NCBI RefSeq assembly: GCF_000165425.1
Contig: NW_001798980.1
Span: forward strand, 125,178 to 189,177
DNA length: 64,000 nucleotides
Direction: 5' to 3'
Source: Paramecium tetraurelia
Taxonomy: Eukaryota; Ciliophora; Oligohymenophorea; Peniculida; Parameciidae
In this document: positions 1 through 12,514 of the stretch, in pieces
Layout of the letters: each line of letters begins with the position of its first letter
How positions within the stretch are numbered: the stretch's first letter is position 1
Translations under genes and position numbers: made by a program
Notes under the pieces: generated by a model
The model's input: the letters and a program-made list of their open reading frames with translations, nothing else
What the model was told of the DNA's origin: nothing
The model's database searches: none

Positions 1-1569
1 TTTAGATCAAAAGGTGATTGATTATGGCAAACAAAGATAATCTTTTAATTATGCAGAAATATAATTATATCTGAAAAATTTTCTAATTGCCTTGTATGAA
101 TTACATTCTAACTAAATACCTGGAAGAATCTTCTCTATTTACAACACTCTAGTTGTTTAAGAAAGGCTTGTTATAATGGATTTTGGATTTGGACCAAATA
201 TTAATCAAGATAATTTAGATATACTGGCCCCTCCAGAATATTTAGAATAAATAATTAATAATAAAAGTAATATTTTATATATGCTTAAGATTATATCTAA
301 AAGGAGTTCGATTTAAAATTTGATTCTTGGTTGCTGGGAGCAATATTGTATCACTTAATTAAATTTAAATCGATAAATTAGGTTGAAGTTTAAGGAAATA
401 GTTATCAACGATTTAAATATGATAGAGTAGAAGAATATTATAATTATCTAAAAAACCTTGATCATATTCCATGTTAGACTACTAGATACAAAAATGATTT
501 ACTCTCATTTGTTGAATCCTTGCTTACTTGCAATAAAGATAACCGATTATCATTTGAACAAATTCATAAGCATGAATACATTTAAAATCTTGAACTTGAA
601 AATAAAGCTGAATATATAAAGTTCTATTCTGAAAATCAATTCATTAAAGACTGTGAAATTGGTATCACTTCTACTTAAGGTTTTCAACCTGCTACTTCAT
701 AAATATCTTTTGATCTGCGAAATAGTTTTACATAAGGACATTCAGAATCAGTAATTATAAAATAAGAAGATCATCCTTCTCCTTAGGTGACAAGAAAACC
801 AATAAAAATCACGGAACAAATTTCTAATTATTAGGAGGATGCACAAGGTTATCCTAATTTCTTGAATATAATATTAAATACACCTTAATTCAATAATACA
901 AACTTTAATATTTATTGGCTGAAAATTTAATTAGATTGTTTGAAATGCTAGATGTTAAAATAAACAGCTGAGAAAATTACGACTATTTTACCAAAATATA
1001 AGCATCCATACCATTAGGTTTTGGTTTATATTATTAAAAAAATGAATTCCATAGTTTTAAGGGAAATGGACTCTGAATTAAAATCAGCTTATTTTTAAAA
1101 AAATCTTGATGAATAATGGGAAGACTTTTTAAGTTAAAATAAGTAAAATTTACCTAGATCTGATTCAATAATCTCATATTCAAGATCATTATAAAGTGAG
1201 ATAGCAATCCTTTATAACAATTTTGAAACTTTCTTAAATGAAGAGTCAACTACACTTTCTAACTCCGTCAAAAAGTCAATAGAGAGTGACAAGTCGTAAA
1301 ATTTTAATATGTTAAATAATCCACAAGAATTCTATTAAGATATTTATAGAGAGGAATTTGAACTACTTCTCTAATTTATAAATGACAAAATAACTTCAAA
1401 TAATAACTTAGAAGAATTGAATTAATTAAAGTTATTAGTTTTTCATTGTTCACAAATCACTACGTTATTCCAATTAGAAACATTTGAAGAAACATTTAAA
1501 GGGCTTGCATAATAGAATCAAAAACCATAGCCAAAAGATTTAGCTTAATATTTTGGCATTAACAATTGA
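1..1569 (+). CDS. protein kinase-like protein, 5'-truncated
   Basis: The frame is open from base 2 to TGA at 1567-1569, so the N-terminus lies outside the window. The visible part starts in the kinase C-lobe. It has LHSNQIPGR where a catalytic loop is expected, then VIMDFGFG (DFG), LAPPEY (an APE-like motif) and DSWLLGAILYHL (subdomain IX). A 23-nt intron (267-289, GTA...AAG) restores the IX segment. The usual HRD triad is not recognisable: the catalytic-loop Asp appears replaced within the HSN segment, although DFG is kept, so catalysis is doubtful. The roughly 300-residue C-terminal tail is Q/N-rich and has no domain I recognise. The substrate is unknown. Kinase-fold assignment is firm; activity is inferred to be weak or absent. 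Confidence 0.8.
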
Positions 1570-1899
1570 AATATTGATGATCTAATATCAAATATTTAAA
1601 TAAAATTATTAATAATCAGGATATAGTTGATTGATTGAATTATTGTTACTGTCAGATTGTTTAGTTAATTAATATCCTATTCTTTAATCTCTATCTTAAC
1701 ATGCTTCTTTTTATTCTAATACTCGGGCAAAACCTAAATGAAGGAATTTAAAATGAAATCAATGATAATAAATGGGCAATTGTATATTATTAATTGTTTA
1801 TTTATTTTTGTTCATTAGATTGTACTTTATTCTATATAATATTAATTTATAAGTGATTATCATAATCTTTAAATTTATTTAATTAAATAATATTCCATA
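1570..1899. other. AT-rich intergenic spacer
   Basis: This is the spacer between the truncated kinase gene and the Snf7 gene, both on the + strand. It contains no open frame with convincing protein character on either strand and no recognisable RNA gene. Confidence 0.6.
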
Positions 1900-2674
1900 A
1901 TGAATCGTCTTTTTGGTACTTCTAAATAAGAACCTCCCAAATAATAGCCACCTCCCCCATAAAATCCATAACAACCTAAGGTTTTGGACTTGACGGAACA
2001 ATAAAAAAGAGTATATTTCATTACTAAAGTAGTCCGAAGCAAAAGTTAAGGAGTTGACTGAATAAATCTAAGAATTAGATAAACAGATAAGTGAACAATA
2101 TTACAAAGCCAAAAACTCTAAGGGAGTTCAATAAACAACAGCTAAGTCAAGAGCCGTCATGCTTCTCAAGAGAAAGAAGATGTATCTACATAACTTAAGA
2201 TTAGGTTGGAATAATAATTAGGATAAATGCTCAATAATTAAATGACCTTAGATTAAGTGGCTTTCACTAAAGAAAACATTTAAAATACACTTGAAATGGT
2301 ACTTTATTTCCTTTTTATATCAGGCTTAAGCGATGTAATAGGTAGTTGCAGTTCAAAAAGAAGCATTCAAAGAAATCGATATGGACAAACTGGATGGTAT
2401 CAAATATGATTAATATCAATAGACATCATGGATGACATGGAAGATATGAAGTTTGAAACAGACTACATGAATGACATGATGAATAGAAATTATGGATGTG
2501 ACATTGATGAAAGTGAATTAGATAGGGAAATGGCAGAAATCGAAAACGACATGAACTACAATGCTTTTTAACCTCAACAATAATAGCAACAAGCCTCCTA
2601 TTAGGTATCACTTTTAAATTTAAACTTAGAGTCTGATGGGCTAAAAACAAGTTTATAATCCTTAAACCAATTGA
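1900..2674 (+). CDS. ESCRT-III subunit, Snf7/VPS32/CHMP4 family
   Basis: The spliced product is about 217 aa, the usual size of a Snf7 protein. The order is typical: MNRLFG start, a proline/glutamine-rich stretch, a basic coiled coil with SRAVMLLKRKKM, then MTLDQVAFTKENIQNTL, the most diagnostic Snf7 segment. An acidic C-terminal region follows (YMNDMMN, CDIDESELDREM), where CHMP proteins carry the autoinhibitory and MIM helices. Snf7 polymers drive membrane scission at endosomes and in cytokinesis. Five short introns (22, 23, 25, 26 and 25 nt) are needed. Removing them gives a frame of whole codons from the ATG at 1900 to the TGA. Family assignment is strong; the exact CHMP4 orthology is inferred. 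Confidence 0.9.
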
Positions 2675-2776
2675 TTGACATTATAATTTATATTATTACA
2701 TTGTTATAATTAATCAATTCTATTTAATATCTTACAATAAATTAATCCAATTGTTTCATAGATCTTATATAAGTCA

Positions 2777-2940
2777 ATGACTAAAGTTAGAATGACTTTA
2801 TTTAACTTCATTTTATATGACATCCCTGGTTGGGGTGAATTTAAAAATAATAGTAATTCTATCTTAATTATTATTGACAAAAAGAAGTATTCTTAAATAA
2901 TTTGATTAGCATTAACAATAAAAATGTTTAAACCACATGA
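2777..2940 (+). CDS. possible small ORF in the spacer
   Basis: The rest of 2675-3096 is AT-rich and featureless. This short frame starts MTKVRMTLFN, contains DIPGWGEFKN, and has a good 23-nt GTA...TAG intron candidate at 2887-2909, giving about 46 residues. The GC content rises around the PGWGE segment. I recognise no family. It could be a relic of a larger gene or a chance frame. Confidence 0.2.
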
Positions 2941-3096
2941 AAATATTAAGAAGCTATTGGAACTTAGATATACTCTTTATTATTATGATAACATTATTAA
3001 ATTGTAATACTTAATTCTTATTAAGGCAGATTAGATGAATATTATATATTTTCTTATATTATTTATATAATAATAATTTTATAATAACATTCAAAC

Positions 3097-3519
3097 TCAT
3101 TGATTCGTAATTTTAATAAGAAAATCCTTGATTTTATCCACTTTCTATTATAAGGATTGTCCATCTTTAAATACAAATTTATCATTTTAAACAACCTCTC
3201 TTTTTCCTTCTAATAATGCTTAGATTGAAAGATTATATAATTTGAGTGCATCTAAAATTTGCTATTTATTTAAATGAGGCAATTTAATCAATTTTGCTTA
3301 GGCTTTAATATTAGATACTTATTCTTCTATTTCTTGCTTTACTTTAATTTGAGTCCATATTTTTGAAGCCTTCTACTCATTAGGGATTTATTGTAATTAA
3401 AAGAAATGATTATGCAAGACATTGGATTCTGAGTGAGCATGTTTTAGAGATCCAAGAAATGTTTGTTATTGTAATTTATTTTACTTATACCTCCAAAGAA
3501 ATATTCTGAGTTTCAACAT
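3097..3519 (-). CDS. hypothetical small basic protein
   Basis: Intronless frame of 140 codons from the ATG at 3519 to the TGA at 3097-3099. The product starts MLKLRIFLWR and is rich in K, Q and L, with helical-looking segments (KASKIWTQIKVKQEIEEQ, LDALKLYNLSIQALLEGKR) and a final basic helix. There is no signal peptide of normal form and no motif I recognise. It lies 78 bases downstream of the TMEM33-like gene on the same strand. The frame has sensible codon use, so it is probably a real gene of unknown function. Confidence 0.55.
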
Positions 3520-3597
3520 AATATTTTAGGACTGATAATATTAGAATATTTATGTAAATTAATGTATTTAACATGATATTGTATACTCATTTGTAAC

Positions 3598-4548
3598 TCA
3601 CCAAGTAGGTATCAAATATGAACAGAGTTATTAGAAAGCAGGAATGATGTAGCTTAAAATTGGATTAGTCTTGTATGGTTCCAAATATTTTTAATTGACG
3701 TATTTGCATTCAACCTTGAATTTATCAACTAATATATATTTGATTCTAGCAAAATTTGCAAAGTAAACAAAGGTCAATATGGATGACTTTCCTAAGAATA
3801 GGAATACAAAACTTGCTGGAACCAAAGCTATCTCGATTCTGTATTTTAATACATAGATTTAATCCTTCATTTAATAAATCTTATCAACTTTAGTCTTGAA
3901 TACTAAAAATATATGTTTATTTATACATTCGTAAATTGGCCCTTGCAACAACAATATGTAGGATGATAAACCAAGAGCAAAGTGTAAAATAAGTGGAACG
4001 TTGAATACTGTCTTGAAAGAGTAAACAAAGAAGTGTCCAAATAGAAATAATAGATTTTGTGCAAATTCATTTTGTAGCACTAACCTTCCATATTCTTTAG
4101 TCATTTATGGAAATTTGCAAAGTCTATACAAACCCAAAACACAAGCCACAGCAGCAAATAATGTATTGGGACCAATAGGGATGAAAGAAGTTATAATAAA
4201 TGCCAATTTTAAAAAATTCTCTACACCAAGAAGAATTTTAACAACAAGGGCTAAAATGAAAATACACGTATACTTTATTCTCCTAAGTCGAAACCACGTC
4301 TTTATTGAGAATGAGTATGATTCTCATGTGTAGTATAGGAATTTGTATTGCCGATGAATTCAGGATCAAACTCTGGATCAATATTATCTCTATACCAAAT
4401 TTTCTTAAGTTTCTCAAATCTTTCCTTTGGTCTTATTATTAGCAATTTTTATATACATTGTTGGATCTAACTCTTTAATGAAATCCTTCCAAACGACATT
4501 GTTTTCAAATTAAAAATTCTAGAATTGCCTTAGTTTTGCTTGATTCAT
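3598..4548 (-). CDS. TMEM33/Pom33-like multi-pass membrane protein
   Basis: Spliced product about 300 aa. An N-terminal cytosolic stretch with LKKIWYRDNIDPEFDPEF is followed by several hydrophobic segments: VVKILLG, LAFIITSFIPIGPNTL, LFLFGHFFVYS, FNVPLILHFALGLSSYILLL and ALVPASFVFLFLG. The order and spacing follow TMEM33, including the block with a short-loop helix, a polar QNEFAQN stretch, a membrane segment, then VYFANFARIKY and a tail with NPILSYIIPAF. TMEM33/Pom33 proteins sit in the ER membrane and, in yeast, at nuclear pores. Introns are at 4432-4456 (ending AAG) and 4251-4273 (ending TAG). The start at 4548 gives MNQAKLRQF. Recognition is by memory of the family pattern and could be wrong in detail. 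Confidence 0.65.
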
Positions 4549-4937
4549 AAATTGTCTGAATTTAATTTATTAAAAAAAATTGATTTTCAATATTAATCAC
4601 TTTGTTACATTTCAATAAAAAAATAAATTATCGTTGACTACGGATAACTAAAATAAAATAAATCAAGGTAAAAAGTTTTTATAATTTTTGGTAATAATTG
4701 TAACAAATTGACTTTGATTAAAATAATGTGGTATTTTGTATTAATATTATCCTTGTATAATACCAAGAAACCTAAGGATTCAATAATTGGAGATTACTTG
4801 TTTTTTATATAATTTACTAATTATTTGATATAATTTAAATGTTTTTTTGATGACTTTATATGTACCCTATTGATAGTAATCAAATTGAATAAACATTTTT
4901 ATCTATATTTATATAATTTATATTGAATTAATTAAGA
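4549..4937. other. divergent intergenic region
   Basis: A very AT-rich spacer between two divergent ATGs, the TMEM33-like gene to the left and the sorting nexin to the right. It presumably holds both promoters, but no motif stands out. Confidence 0.6.
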
Positions 4938-6423
4938 ATGCAAAGCCATGTGAATTAATAGAAATATGAATCTTATCAAATTCGAAAACCAAATATTACA
5001 GTATTTAAGTAATCAACTGAGATGAATATTTAATCAGATGGTGATATTGGTGAATCTGGTTCAGAACCAGAATAAATAATTTAAGAAACGCAAAATAACA
5101 ATCTCTTACCTTCTGATTAGTACATTTACCTTCACAAATAGAAAAAGTCAGCATAATAATTCAGTTATAGAAGATGATAATAACGAAGGTGTCCTCGAAG
5201 AAAAGGATTTAATTCTTTCAAAGCAGATATTTTTGTCCATGAATTTTTTTAACTTGAGTTAGATTAGATTGTCACATTTAGATAAGGTATCTGAGTAGTT
5301 TTACTGAGTGTAGAAACTAAGGGCTGAGATCACCAATATAGAAATAAATAACGATATCGTTTATTATCAAATAGAGACCAAATCATCTTAATTATAGTAC
5401 ATTGTAAAAGTGAAGAGAAGATACAACGACTTCAAGTTTTTGTTAAGGGAACTATCAATTCGATTTCCTCAACTCATATTGCCTCAATTACCAATAGGAA
5501 TAGGAGTGGGAAAACTTAGCAATCGTGATGTAGAGGAGAGAAGGAGATTGTTGCAGAATGTTATCAATATTATAACTATGCATGAAGAATTGATACTTTC
5601 AAGCTCTGTTAAAAATGTATTATTAAATTAACCTATTACTAGTTTTTTGAAGAAGCAGATCAACAGGAATTTGAGAATAAAAGAGTTTAAGGCTAATTCA
5701 ATATGAAGAAGGGTCTGGCACAAAATCTATAAATAGTCATAGACAAAAGCATCAAATCACTTGGATTGTTAAGAAATTGGTGGAATGGGTCTCCATCAAA
5801 CAAGAAATGCTAGGATTTGGAATAAATAGAGTTAGAGTTGCTAAAATTATATAAATATTAAACTAAATGTCAGAAATTGCTTTTTAGCATATAAGCATTG
5901 TAAAGAAAATAACAAAAAATTAAGGATATAATTGTGCAATAAGATAGTTAAAAAACTTAATTGTTAATTGAAACAAAACTTCACGATTGCATATTTGATT
6001 ATGCAAACCATTTGGATTTTTAAACTAATACTCTAGAAGATAAATTTGTAATTAACATAAGTATGATTAGGATTAATTTTATCAATAATAAATTTGGCAA
6101 TTAATGAATGTAATTGAATTTATAGATTATGTTGACATATATTATAAGCATTTGGTTGAATTTATTGATGATCTTAATGAGTAATTAAAATAGGTTTCAC
6201 CAAATTAATAAACGTATTAAATCATGTTATTGCTAGTCATTAAACAATTAAGGATGAGATCAATAAATACTTGAGTAAGGCTAAAGAGTAATTTTGTAAT
6301 AAAAAGGATGGCCTTATTTCAAAATATATGGAGATCTAATAACAAGGATTAACCTATTTTTACATGAGTTAGTAATAAGAGATTTGGAATTATGCTTAAG
6401 AAATTAACAACAAATTTAATTGA
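4938..6423 (+). CDS. PX-domain sorting nexin
   Basis: Spliced product about 454 aa. An N-terminal acidic, low-complexity region of about 90 residues precedes a PX domain with VKRRYNDFKFLLREL, LPQLP and EERRRLLQNVIN. These carry the basic residues that bind phosphoinositide headgroups. The C-terminal half is a long helical region (LGLLRNWWNG, DLEQIELELLKLYKY, KTQLLIETKLHDCIFDYANHL) of the kind that forms a BAR-like dimer in sorting nexins. It would act on endosomal membranes. Five introns (22, 27, 26, 23 and 23 nt; the first at 5120-5141) are required. One of them falls just after the PX domain, where an unspliced reading would run into TGA. Length minus introns is a multiple of three. Confidence 0.85.
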
Positions 6424-6448
6424 TATGACTTATAATTTTTATTAAATA

Positions 6449-7592
6449 ATGAAATCGCCAAAATCGAATGGATCATCAAATAATAAATTTACAATCAGTG
6501 AATTTGGGTATTACAAATAATGTTCTCGGTTTCTTCCTTTGGAAAGAGCTAACGAATTCTCAACTCAGGATGCCGTCATTTATGATAGATTGAGATAGGC
6601 AGGAATGAAAAGAAATAAAGCTTTAAAATTTTGTAAAGGTTAACATTGTAAAATTGATTCTACTTAAACAAAACATGGACCACCTGGTTTCAAGATCTTC
6701 AACACCAAAATAGACAAATTAAAATAATTGAATGGGTAACAATAGTATTTATGAATAGATGGCAGATGGTAGGAAGATTGAATTATGAATAATCTATGCG
6801 AGAAGAATATAGCGATGATTCTGAATGGTAAATATAAGATTAAAATAAAGAAGAGCAAGAGAAAATGGAATAATTAAAATAATTTTATACTGATTTAGAT
6901 CTAAAGTATTCATTTAATGAAATGGACTAATAAGAAACATTAACCAAATTACGCTCGCTTTCAACAGAACAACAATATAGAAGCCGCGTTCCATAATATT
7001 AATTGAAAGATGGCAAAAATAAAATGATGTATTATGAAATGGCAGAATATATTTTACAATTGAAAAAGCCACCCAACACACTTATTTAAGAATTGAATGT
7101 TTTTGATGACACTATCCCCTTGGTTCGATAGGAATATTTTGATATTAAGCCAAAATACATTGAGAAGGCCACTCCCTTTTATCCTAAATAAAATTGTGAA
7201 AAGAGATCTAAATTATTGAAAGAATTAACAAGAGCATATACTGGTAATATTACAATCACAGAACCTGCTGAGGAGATTAAAAAAGTATTTTGATATTTAT
7301 AATTTTGGCTATTAGATATTCTTACAAATTAGATTTTAATAATAGCCATTATGTAAAGGGATTTAAATAACAAACACCCAATGAGTCAGTTCTCTCTAGC
7401 TTGAATGATATTGATCAACAGAGCACCAAGAAGATTAAACAAAGATGCAGCATAATGACACATCGCATCACCAAATTTTCACCTTAGGATAAGGAAGTTA
7501 TCAAATATAATGAATTTCGTAACAAACTTGAAGAAATAGTGAACAAAAGTATTAAAAGGATGAATTGTGAAACTAATAATCCCATATTTTGA
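6449..7592 (+). CDS. hypothetical hydrophilic protein
   Basis: Starts MKSPKSNGSSNNKF, with FLPLERANEFSTQDAVIYDRLRQ near the N-terminus, then a charged region rich in E, Q and K and a basic tail (STKKIKQRCSIMTH). One 23-nt intron after LKQLNG is clear. No domain recognised. The coding frame changes near 7285: the expected 31-nt intron gives the wrong phase for the downstream segment (PNESVLSSLNDIDQ). The options are an unusually long intron of about 74 nt starting at 7285 or a one-base frameshift. The first gap between genes to the left is only 25 bases. Confidence 0.6.
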
Positions 7593-7764
7593 TCATATTT
7601 TAATATAAGCTTTTGGTTTAAATTCTCAATTACATTCAATAGTAATATTGTAACCTAATTTCAATACCGTAGTTATTCAGTTGAGATAACAAGTCTTACT
7701 TAATTTCAGGAATGAGAGTTTGCAAAGTTTATACATGATTGTTTAACGAAAATTATAATAATTA

Positions 7765-10091
7765 TCATAGTTCTAGTTTTAAGTAGTTTTTAAGCTATTC
7801 AATTTAAACTGGTTTAACTAAATATCCATCCATTCCATTTTAAATTGCCAAATTTTCTTCTTCTTATTTTGCATAGGCCGAACACCCAATAATTTGAATT
7901 TTCGGATATTATTTCTTAATTATCGAAGTGGCTTAAATGCCATTCATGGTAGGCATATCGATATCCATAAATATTAAACCATACCCATTACATTTATTAC
8001 ACCTATTAGATTTTACCATTTAGATAGCAGTATGGCCATCTAATGAAAATTCTAATTTAAGAGATGAATTAATCTTTAAAATTAAGAATTTCAGAACTTC
8101 TATATTGAAAGCGTTATCGTCAACAATTAAAATGTTGGCACATTGACATTAATTTATATGTTGTGTCTTGATATTATTGTATCTCCATAAAGATTATCTT
8201 CTTTCTGGACTCTCTTCATCAATATCTTGCGATTCTTCTTAAATTTCTGATTCTTAAATATTCTTAGCGATATAGAACCAGAATGAAGAGCCATTTTAAT
8301 ACTCTGATTGAAATTGTAATCCTTTTTCATTAAAACTCAAATTCCTAGCAATCATATTACTAATAATTAATCCCAACCCAACTCCTTGTGGATTCAACTT
8401 TTTACTTTCTGAATCTTCCACTCTAACAAAAGCCTATATGAGTCTTTCCTTATGTTCTTCCTTAATTCCTAGTCCTGTGTCATGGACCTCTATTTTTAAA
8501 GAAGTGTTGTGATAATTGGACACTCTAATATCTATGTATCCTTACAAAGTATATTTGAAAGCATTGCCAAGAAGATTGATAATAATTTGTCGTATTCTAT
8601 TCGGATCATTATTTAATAATCGAGGAGCACTTTTTCGATAGTTTAGTGTTAGATTAATCTTTTTTAAGTTTGCTTCTAATTTAAATAAGTCCATGCATTC
8701 TTCAATCAATTTCTTAAGATCCATTTAAATGGGACAGATTGAAAATTTACCTACTTTCAATTATGCAAAATCCAATAAATCATTTGATAAGTTGAGTAAA
8801 TACTTACAATTTAACAAAGCGATTTTGATGTACTTACTTTAAACACAAGGGTCTCTTTCATCCTGTAAAGCAGAGATAAACTAAATAATGGAATTAAGTG
8901 GAGTTCTATATTCATGACTAACAAATGAAATTATACTTGATTTGACTTGGTATTATTTTTTCATCAACTTTATATAATCTCTATGAGTGACATCCCTTAT
9001 TTATAGCAAAATCATTAATTTCTCATCAACCAAAGTGGCATGAGCATTGATTTCTAATAGACGCTTTCTTGGTTACTCGAGATCTGCACAACCCTCGTTT
9101 TCATACCAATTTCCCAAATAACTGCCAATAAAAATTGTGTTATGAGGACTATTCTTTAGGATTAAAAAAAATCTTTTGTTTGGTTTAATGCTCCTCAAAT
9201 CATAAAGAATTTACTAATTAAATGAAAATAAATTACGTTGAATTCAATTTCTTCTTTGGAATATCGATTATTGGAAATTTTGCATTACTGGAAAGTTTAT
9301 TAAAAACTCTAAAAAGAGGGAAATGAATCTCTGGGATCTCTGATATCTGGTTTAGCCTGAGTAGACACAACATCAGTTAATTATTCCAAACATGTCTTAA
9401 AATTAGCTTTGTCACTTATCTTAAATAACTCCAAAGTTGCTGAATTACAAAAATGAATTGCTAAATTTTAGGCTGTCAACAAAACCAAAGAGTCCGGTAT
9501 CAAATTAAAGAAATGGAAACATTCCTGCAATTCCTATTAAAAACTTGTTGCCGATGAATGGAATTATTGTTTTTTATATTCGGGAGTTTGTACCATGTTC
9601 AAAATTGATTTCTCATAAGACTTAATGTATGATGTCTATGGGTCTATGTCTTACTTTTATTGGTTCGCCCATAATAAATACAGATGTATAAAAATCAAGG
9701 AAATTCCTCCAAAAAATGCATATAAATCATACGAATTCCAACTGCACACTCTAATTAAAGCATATAAATTGATAATAATTGTGAGTTTTTGCAACAATCC
9801 CTTGTTTACTCTCTCCTATCCTATCTCAATACAGATGAAATAGAGAACAAAAACACTGATATTTTATAGTTTCACAGCACATTCCACAAAAAATATAGCC
9901 AAACACATGGTGTAACTTAGATTCATCTGTAAATACCTCCTTTCATTCAGTTTATAAGAGAAGAGCACAGCCACCTAAATAGCACTCATTATGCTTAATA
10001 AAATTGCCATCTCTTTTATTTCAAAACCCAACAAAGGAGTAAGTATTATCCCTATTATTCCTTCAAGAGGTATTTTGATTATTTTCATCAT
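7765..10091 (-). CDS. membrane-anchored hybrid histidine kinase with receiver domain
   Basis: Spliced product 767 aa, with one 23-nt intron. The N-terminal about 190 residues contain several hydrophobic segments (EGIIGIILTPLLGF, MAILLSIMSAIQVAVLFSY, GGISLIFIHLYLLW). A PAS-like linker follows (IPDSLVLLTAQNLAIHFCN). The HisKA H-box is SFVSHEYRTPLNSI, with the phospho-acceptor His. The HATPase domain shows an N-box (NDPNRIRQIIINLLGNAFKYT), a G1 box (HDTGLGI) and a G2-type box (GVGLGLIISN). The C-terminal receiver has ILIVDDN, the phospho-acceptor Asp in FMDIDMP, and LVKPV. All catalytic positions look intact, so a functional phosphorelay is likely. The stimulus is unknown. Confidence 0.93.
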
Positions 10092-10131
10092 ATATTTATT
10101 TATAATTTAGGTTTTAATTAATAATTTAAAT

Positions 10132-10323
10132 ATGAAACTTCTCCACAGCATCAAAAAACGCAATAAGAATGTATCACAGACCCTAAACAATCCTAAATTT
10201 GAATTAAAGCTAAGTAGTTTATCAGAAGGTCGATAGCAATATTTATTGAAATATAAAATGAATATCGAATCATTAAATTATAAAAATAAACTCTAATTCA
10301 AATAAGGTTATAATAAAGCATGA
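10132..10323 (+). CDS. hypothetical 63-residue ORF
   Basis: Short intronless frame ending in TGA, starting MKLLHSIKKRNKN. It is very basic and asparagine/glutamine-rich, with no motif. The ATG is only 40 bases from that of the divergent histidine kinase gene. The remaining 10324-10617 is AT-rich with nothing recognisable. It may be a real small gene or a chance frame. Confidence 0.3.
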
Positions 10324-10617
10324 TTAAAACTTTATCCTTTCGGTTGAAAATTAAATGCACTCCATTAGATATGAGAACAAGTTAAATGTGCACACCTTCT
10401 CCTTGATTATGCTGTGTAACATAAATTCATGGATTCAATAAATTCTCTAAATTTTTTACTTAATTTTCTCAATTAGATTTTTTCATTCAATTAAATTTTC
10501 AAACAGTCATTTAATAATTAATACATTTTAAGGAAATAAGCTTTTGAAAACTGGTTGTGAAATAAATTGTAAATAAATTCAATAAATAATTAAATTATTC
10601 CGAACTTTGTGAATTAA

Positions 10618-12347
10618 ATGGAGAAACAAAAAGAAATTCTTAAATTATATCATGACAATCTTGATTAATAAATAGAGGAAGTGTTTAAGGCCGATCTAAA
10701 CATTCCCATCGATAAATTCCAAACCCAAAAGTAATTTACAGGTAATTGGTAATTTAGTGATAAGAAATCTAAAAGTTCTACATTTGGCATGTCTCCACAA
10801 CAATACAAAACTTGTTGAACTCACTTTGACATATTGTAGAAATTCCAATTTAATAAATCAAACCCAGATGTTTGAATTCATTAATTTATAGAATAAGGAT
10901 GGATTCACTCCTTTGCATATGGCCTCCTTTAAAGGAAATCTAGTATATATATTAAGAGAATATGTTTAGGAAATTATAAAGTTATTACTATAATTAGGAG
11001 CTAATTCAAATATTAAGAATACTACTGGATTGTCTGTTCTGCATATGTCAGTTTAAGGAGATCATGTTAAGACTAGTGTAATAAATATTGATTTTTAGTT
11101 ATTCTGGATTAATCAAAACATCCCAATTGACATTTTAGATCATAATCACTAAACCCCTTTAATTTGTGCTTCCTTTCTAGGTTCTTAACAAATGGTCAAC
11201 TTTCTAATTCCTTGGGGTGCTAAATTGAATGCCTAGACACAAGACAAAGGACATACGGCATTACATGTGGCCACTTAATAAGGTCATTCTCGCATCGTGA
11301 GAAAATTACTTATCAAAGGAATAGATAGAAAAATCAAAGATAAGACTGGAAGAACTGCACTTGATTTAGCCGTTGAATCTAGATTTGAATCTATTTAAAC
11401 CATGATTGTATAAGATGATATCATCATTCTAGGAAAATAACATGGGATTACCTGAGAGATGTGGCTTAAGACAACCTGATTCAAAAGTTGAAAAAAACTA
11501 CATATCAATGATCATTTACCTATCTCTATATTGTAGTTCCTTTTTGATGACCATTTCATTCACTTTGCCAAGTATAATATATCTAATTATAATAATAAGA
11601 ATTAGAATCCTTATAAGCTTGGTACATCACTTCATTTAGTATAACTCTTCTTTTGACTTGGGTTCTTGTTAAAAGAAATCCAGGATTTGTACCACGCTCA
11701 AATAAAACCTTAATGGTAGGGTGATTTAACATTTATAAGGATCTATTAGATGCTTACTCAGTTGATTAAATCTGCCCAGATTGCTCAGACGTGAAACCAC
11801 CTAGATCAAGACATTGTGAAATTTGTTAAAAGTGCGTTTATAAATATGATCATCATTGTCCTTGGCTTTCGAATTGTGTTGGTGAAAAAAACCAGTATAT
11901 ATTCATATCATTCCTATTTACTTTGACTCTCAGTATTTCTTTGTAGATAGCAGTTTAATGTTCAAGTAAAAGAAGGTTATTTAATTTAGCATTAAATTTG
12001 GAAGATGATCAAACTGATGTTGATTCAGACCATTTATTGTAATGGATAACATTTTACTATACAATGATTTTTAGTTGCATATTCATTTTACCTGTGATGT
12101 ATAAATCATTTGATTTAGGTTATTATTTACAGTCCAAATATACAATTTAATTAAAGGGCAAACTACTTATGAAAGATATATAGAAAAACAGGGAATAAAT
12201 AGAATTTAGTCTAGAAAAGCTAGTGCAGAATAATAACTAAAACTAATAAAGAGTGCTGCTAGCACAGAAACGAATGAGAGCGAATTCAAATTTACATTAA
12301 AAACTCAAAAGAAACCCTTGCTCAAGGAAACTGAATTAATTGTATGA
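10618..12347 (+). CDS. ankyrin-repeat DHHC palmitoyltransferase
   Basis: Spliced product about 520 aa. The N-terminal half has several ankyrin repeats: [62 protein letters not shown] and [13 protein letters not shown]. Membrane segments follow, then the zinc-binding DHHC domain ([34 protein letters not shown]) with the catalytic DHHC cysteine. A TTxE-type motif is seen after the last membrane helix (GQTTYERY). This is the Akr1/HIP14 architecture: an S-acyltransferase that recruits substrates through ankyrin repeats. Seven short introns are needed, including one of 16 nt (10742-10757) and one of 20 nt (12099-12118). The total minus these introns is a multiple of three. The N-terminal exon boundary is the least certain. 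Confidence 0.9.
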
Positions 12348-12514
12348 TAAACAATAATATTAAATTTTACATCCATTTTTATTCTCTAAAGTCTATTGAT
12401 AACAATTCCTCTTCCAACTCTAAAACTATTTTAATACAAATTAGTCTTTTAAATTTATTATTTCTTCAATCTATTTACATAAAAAATTGAATTTCTATAT
12501 CAAAAGCAGTTTTA
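12348..12514. other. intergenic spacer
   Basis: AT-rich spacer between two convergent genes. Nothing recognisable. Confidence 0.5.
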
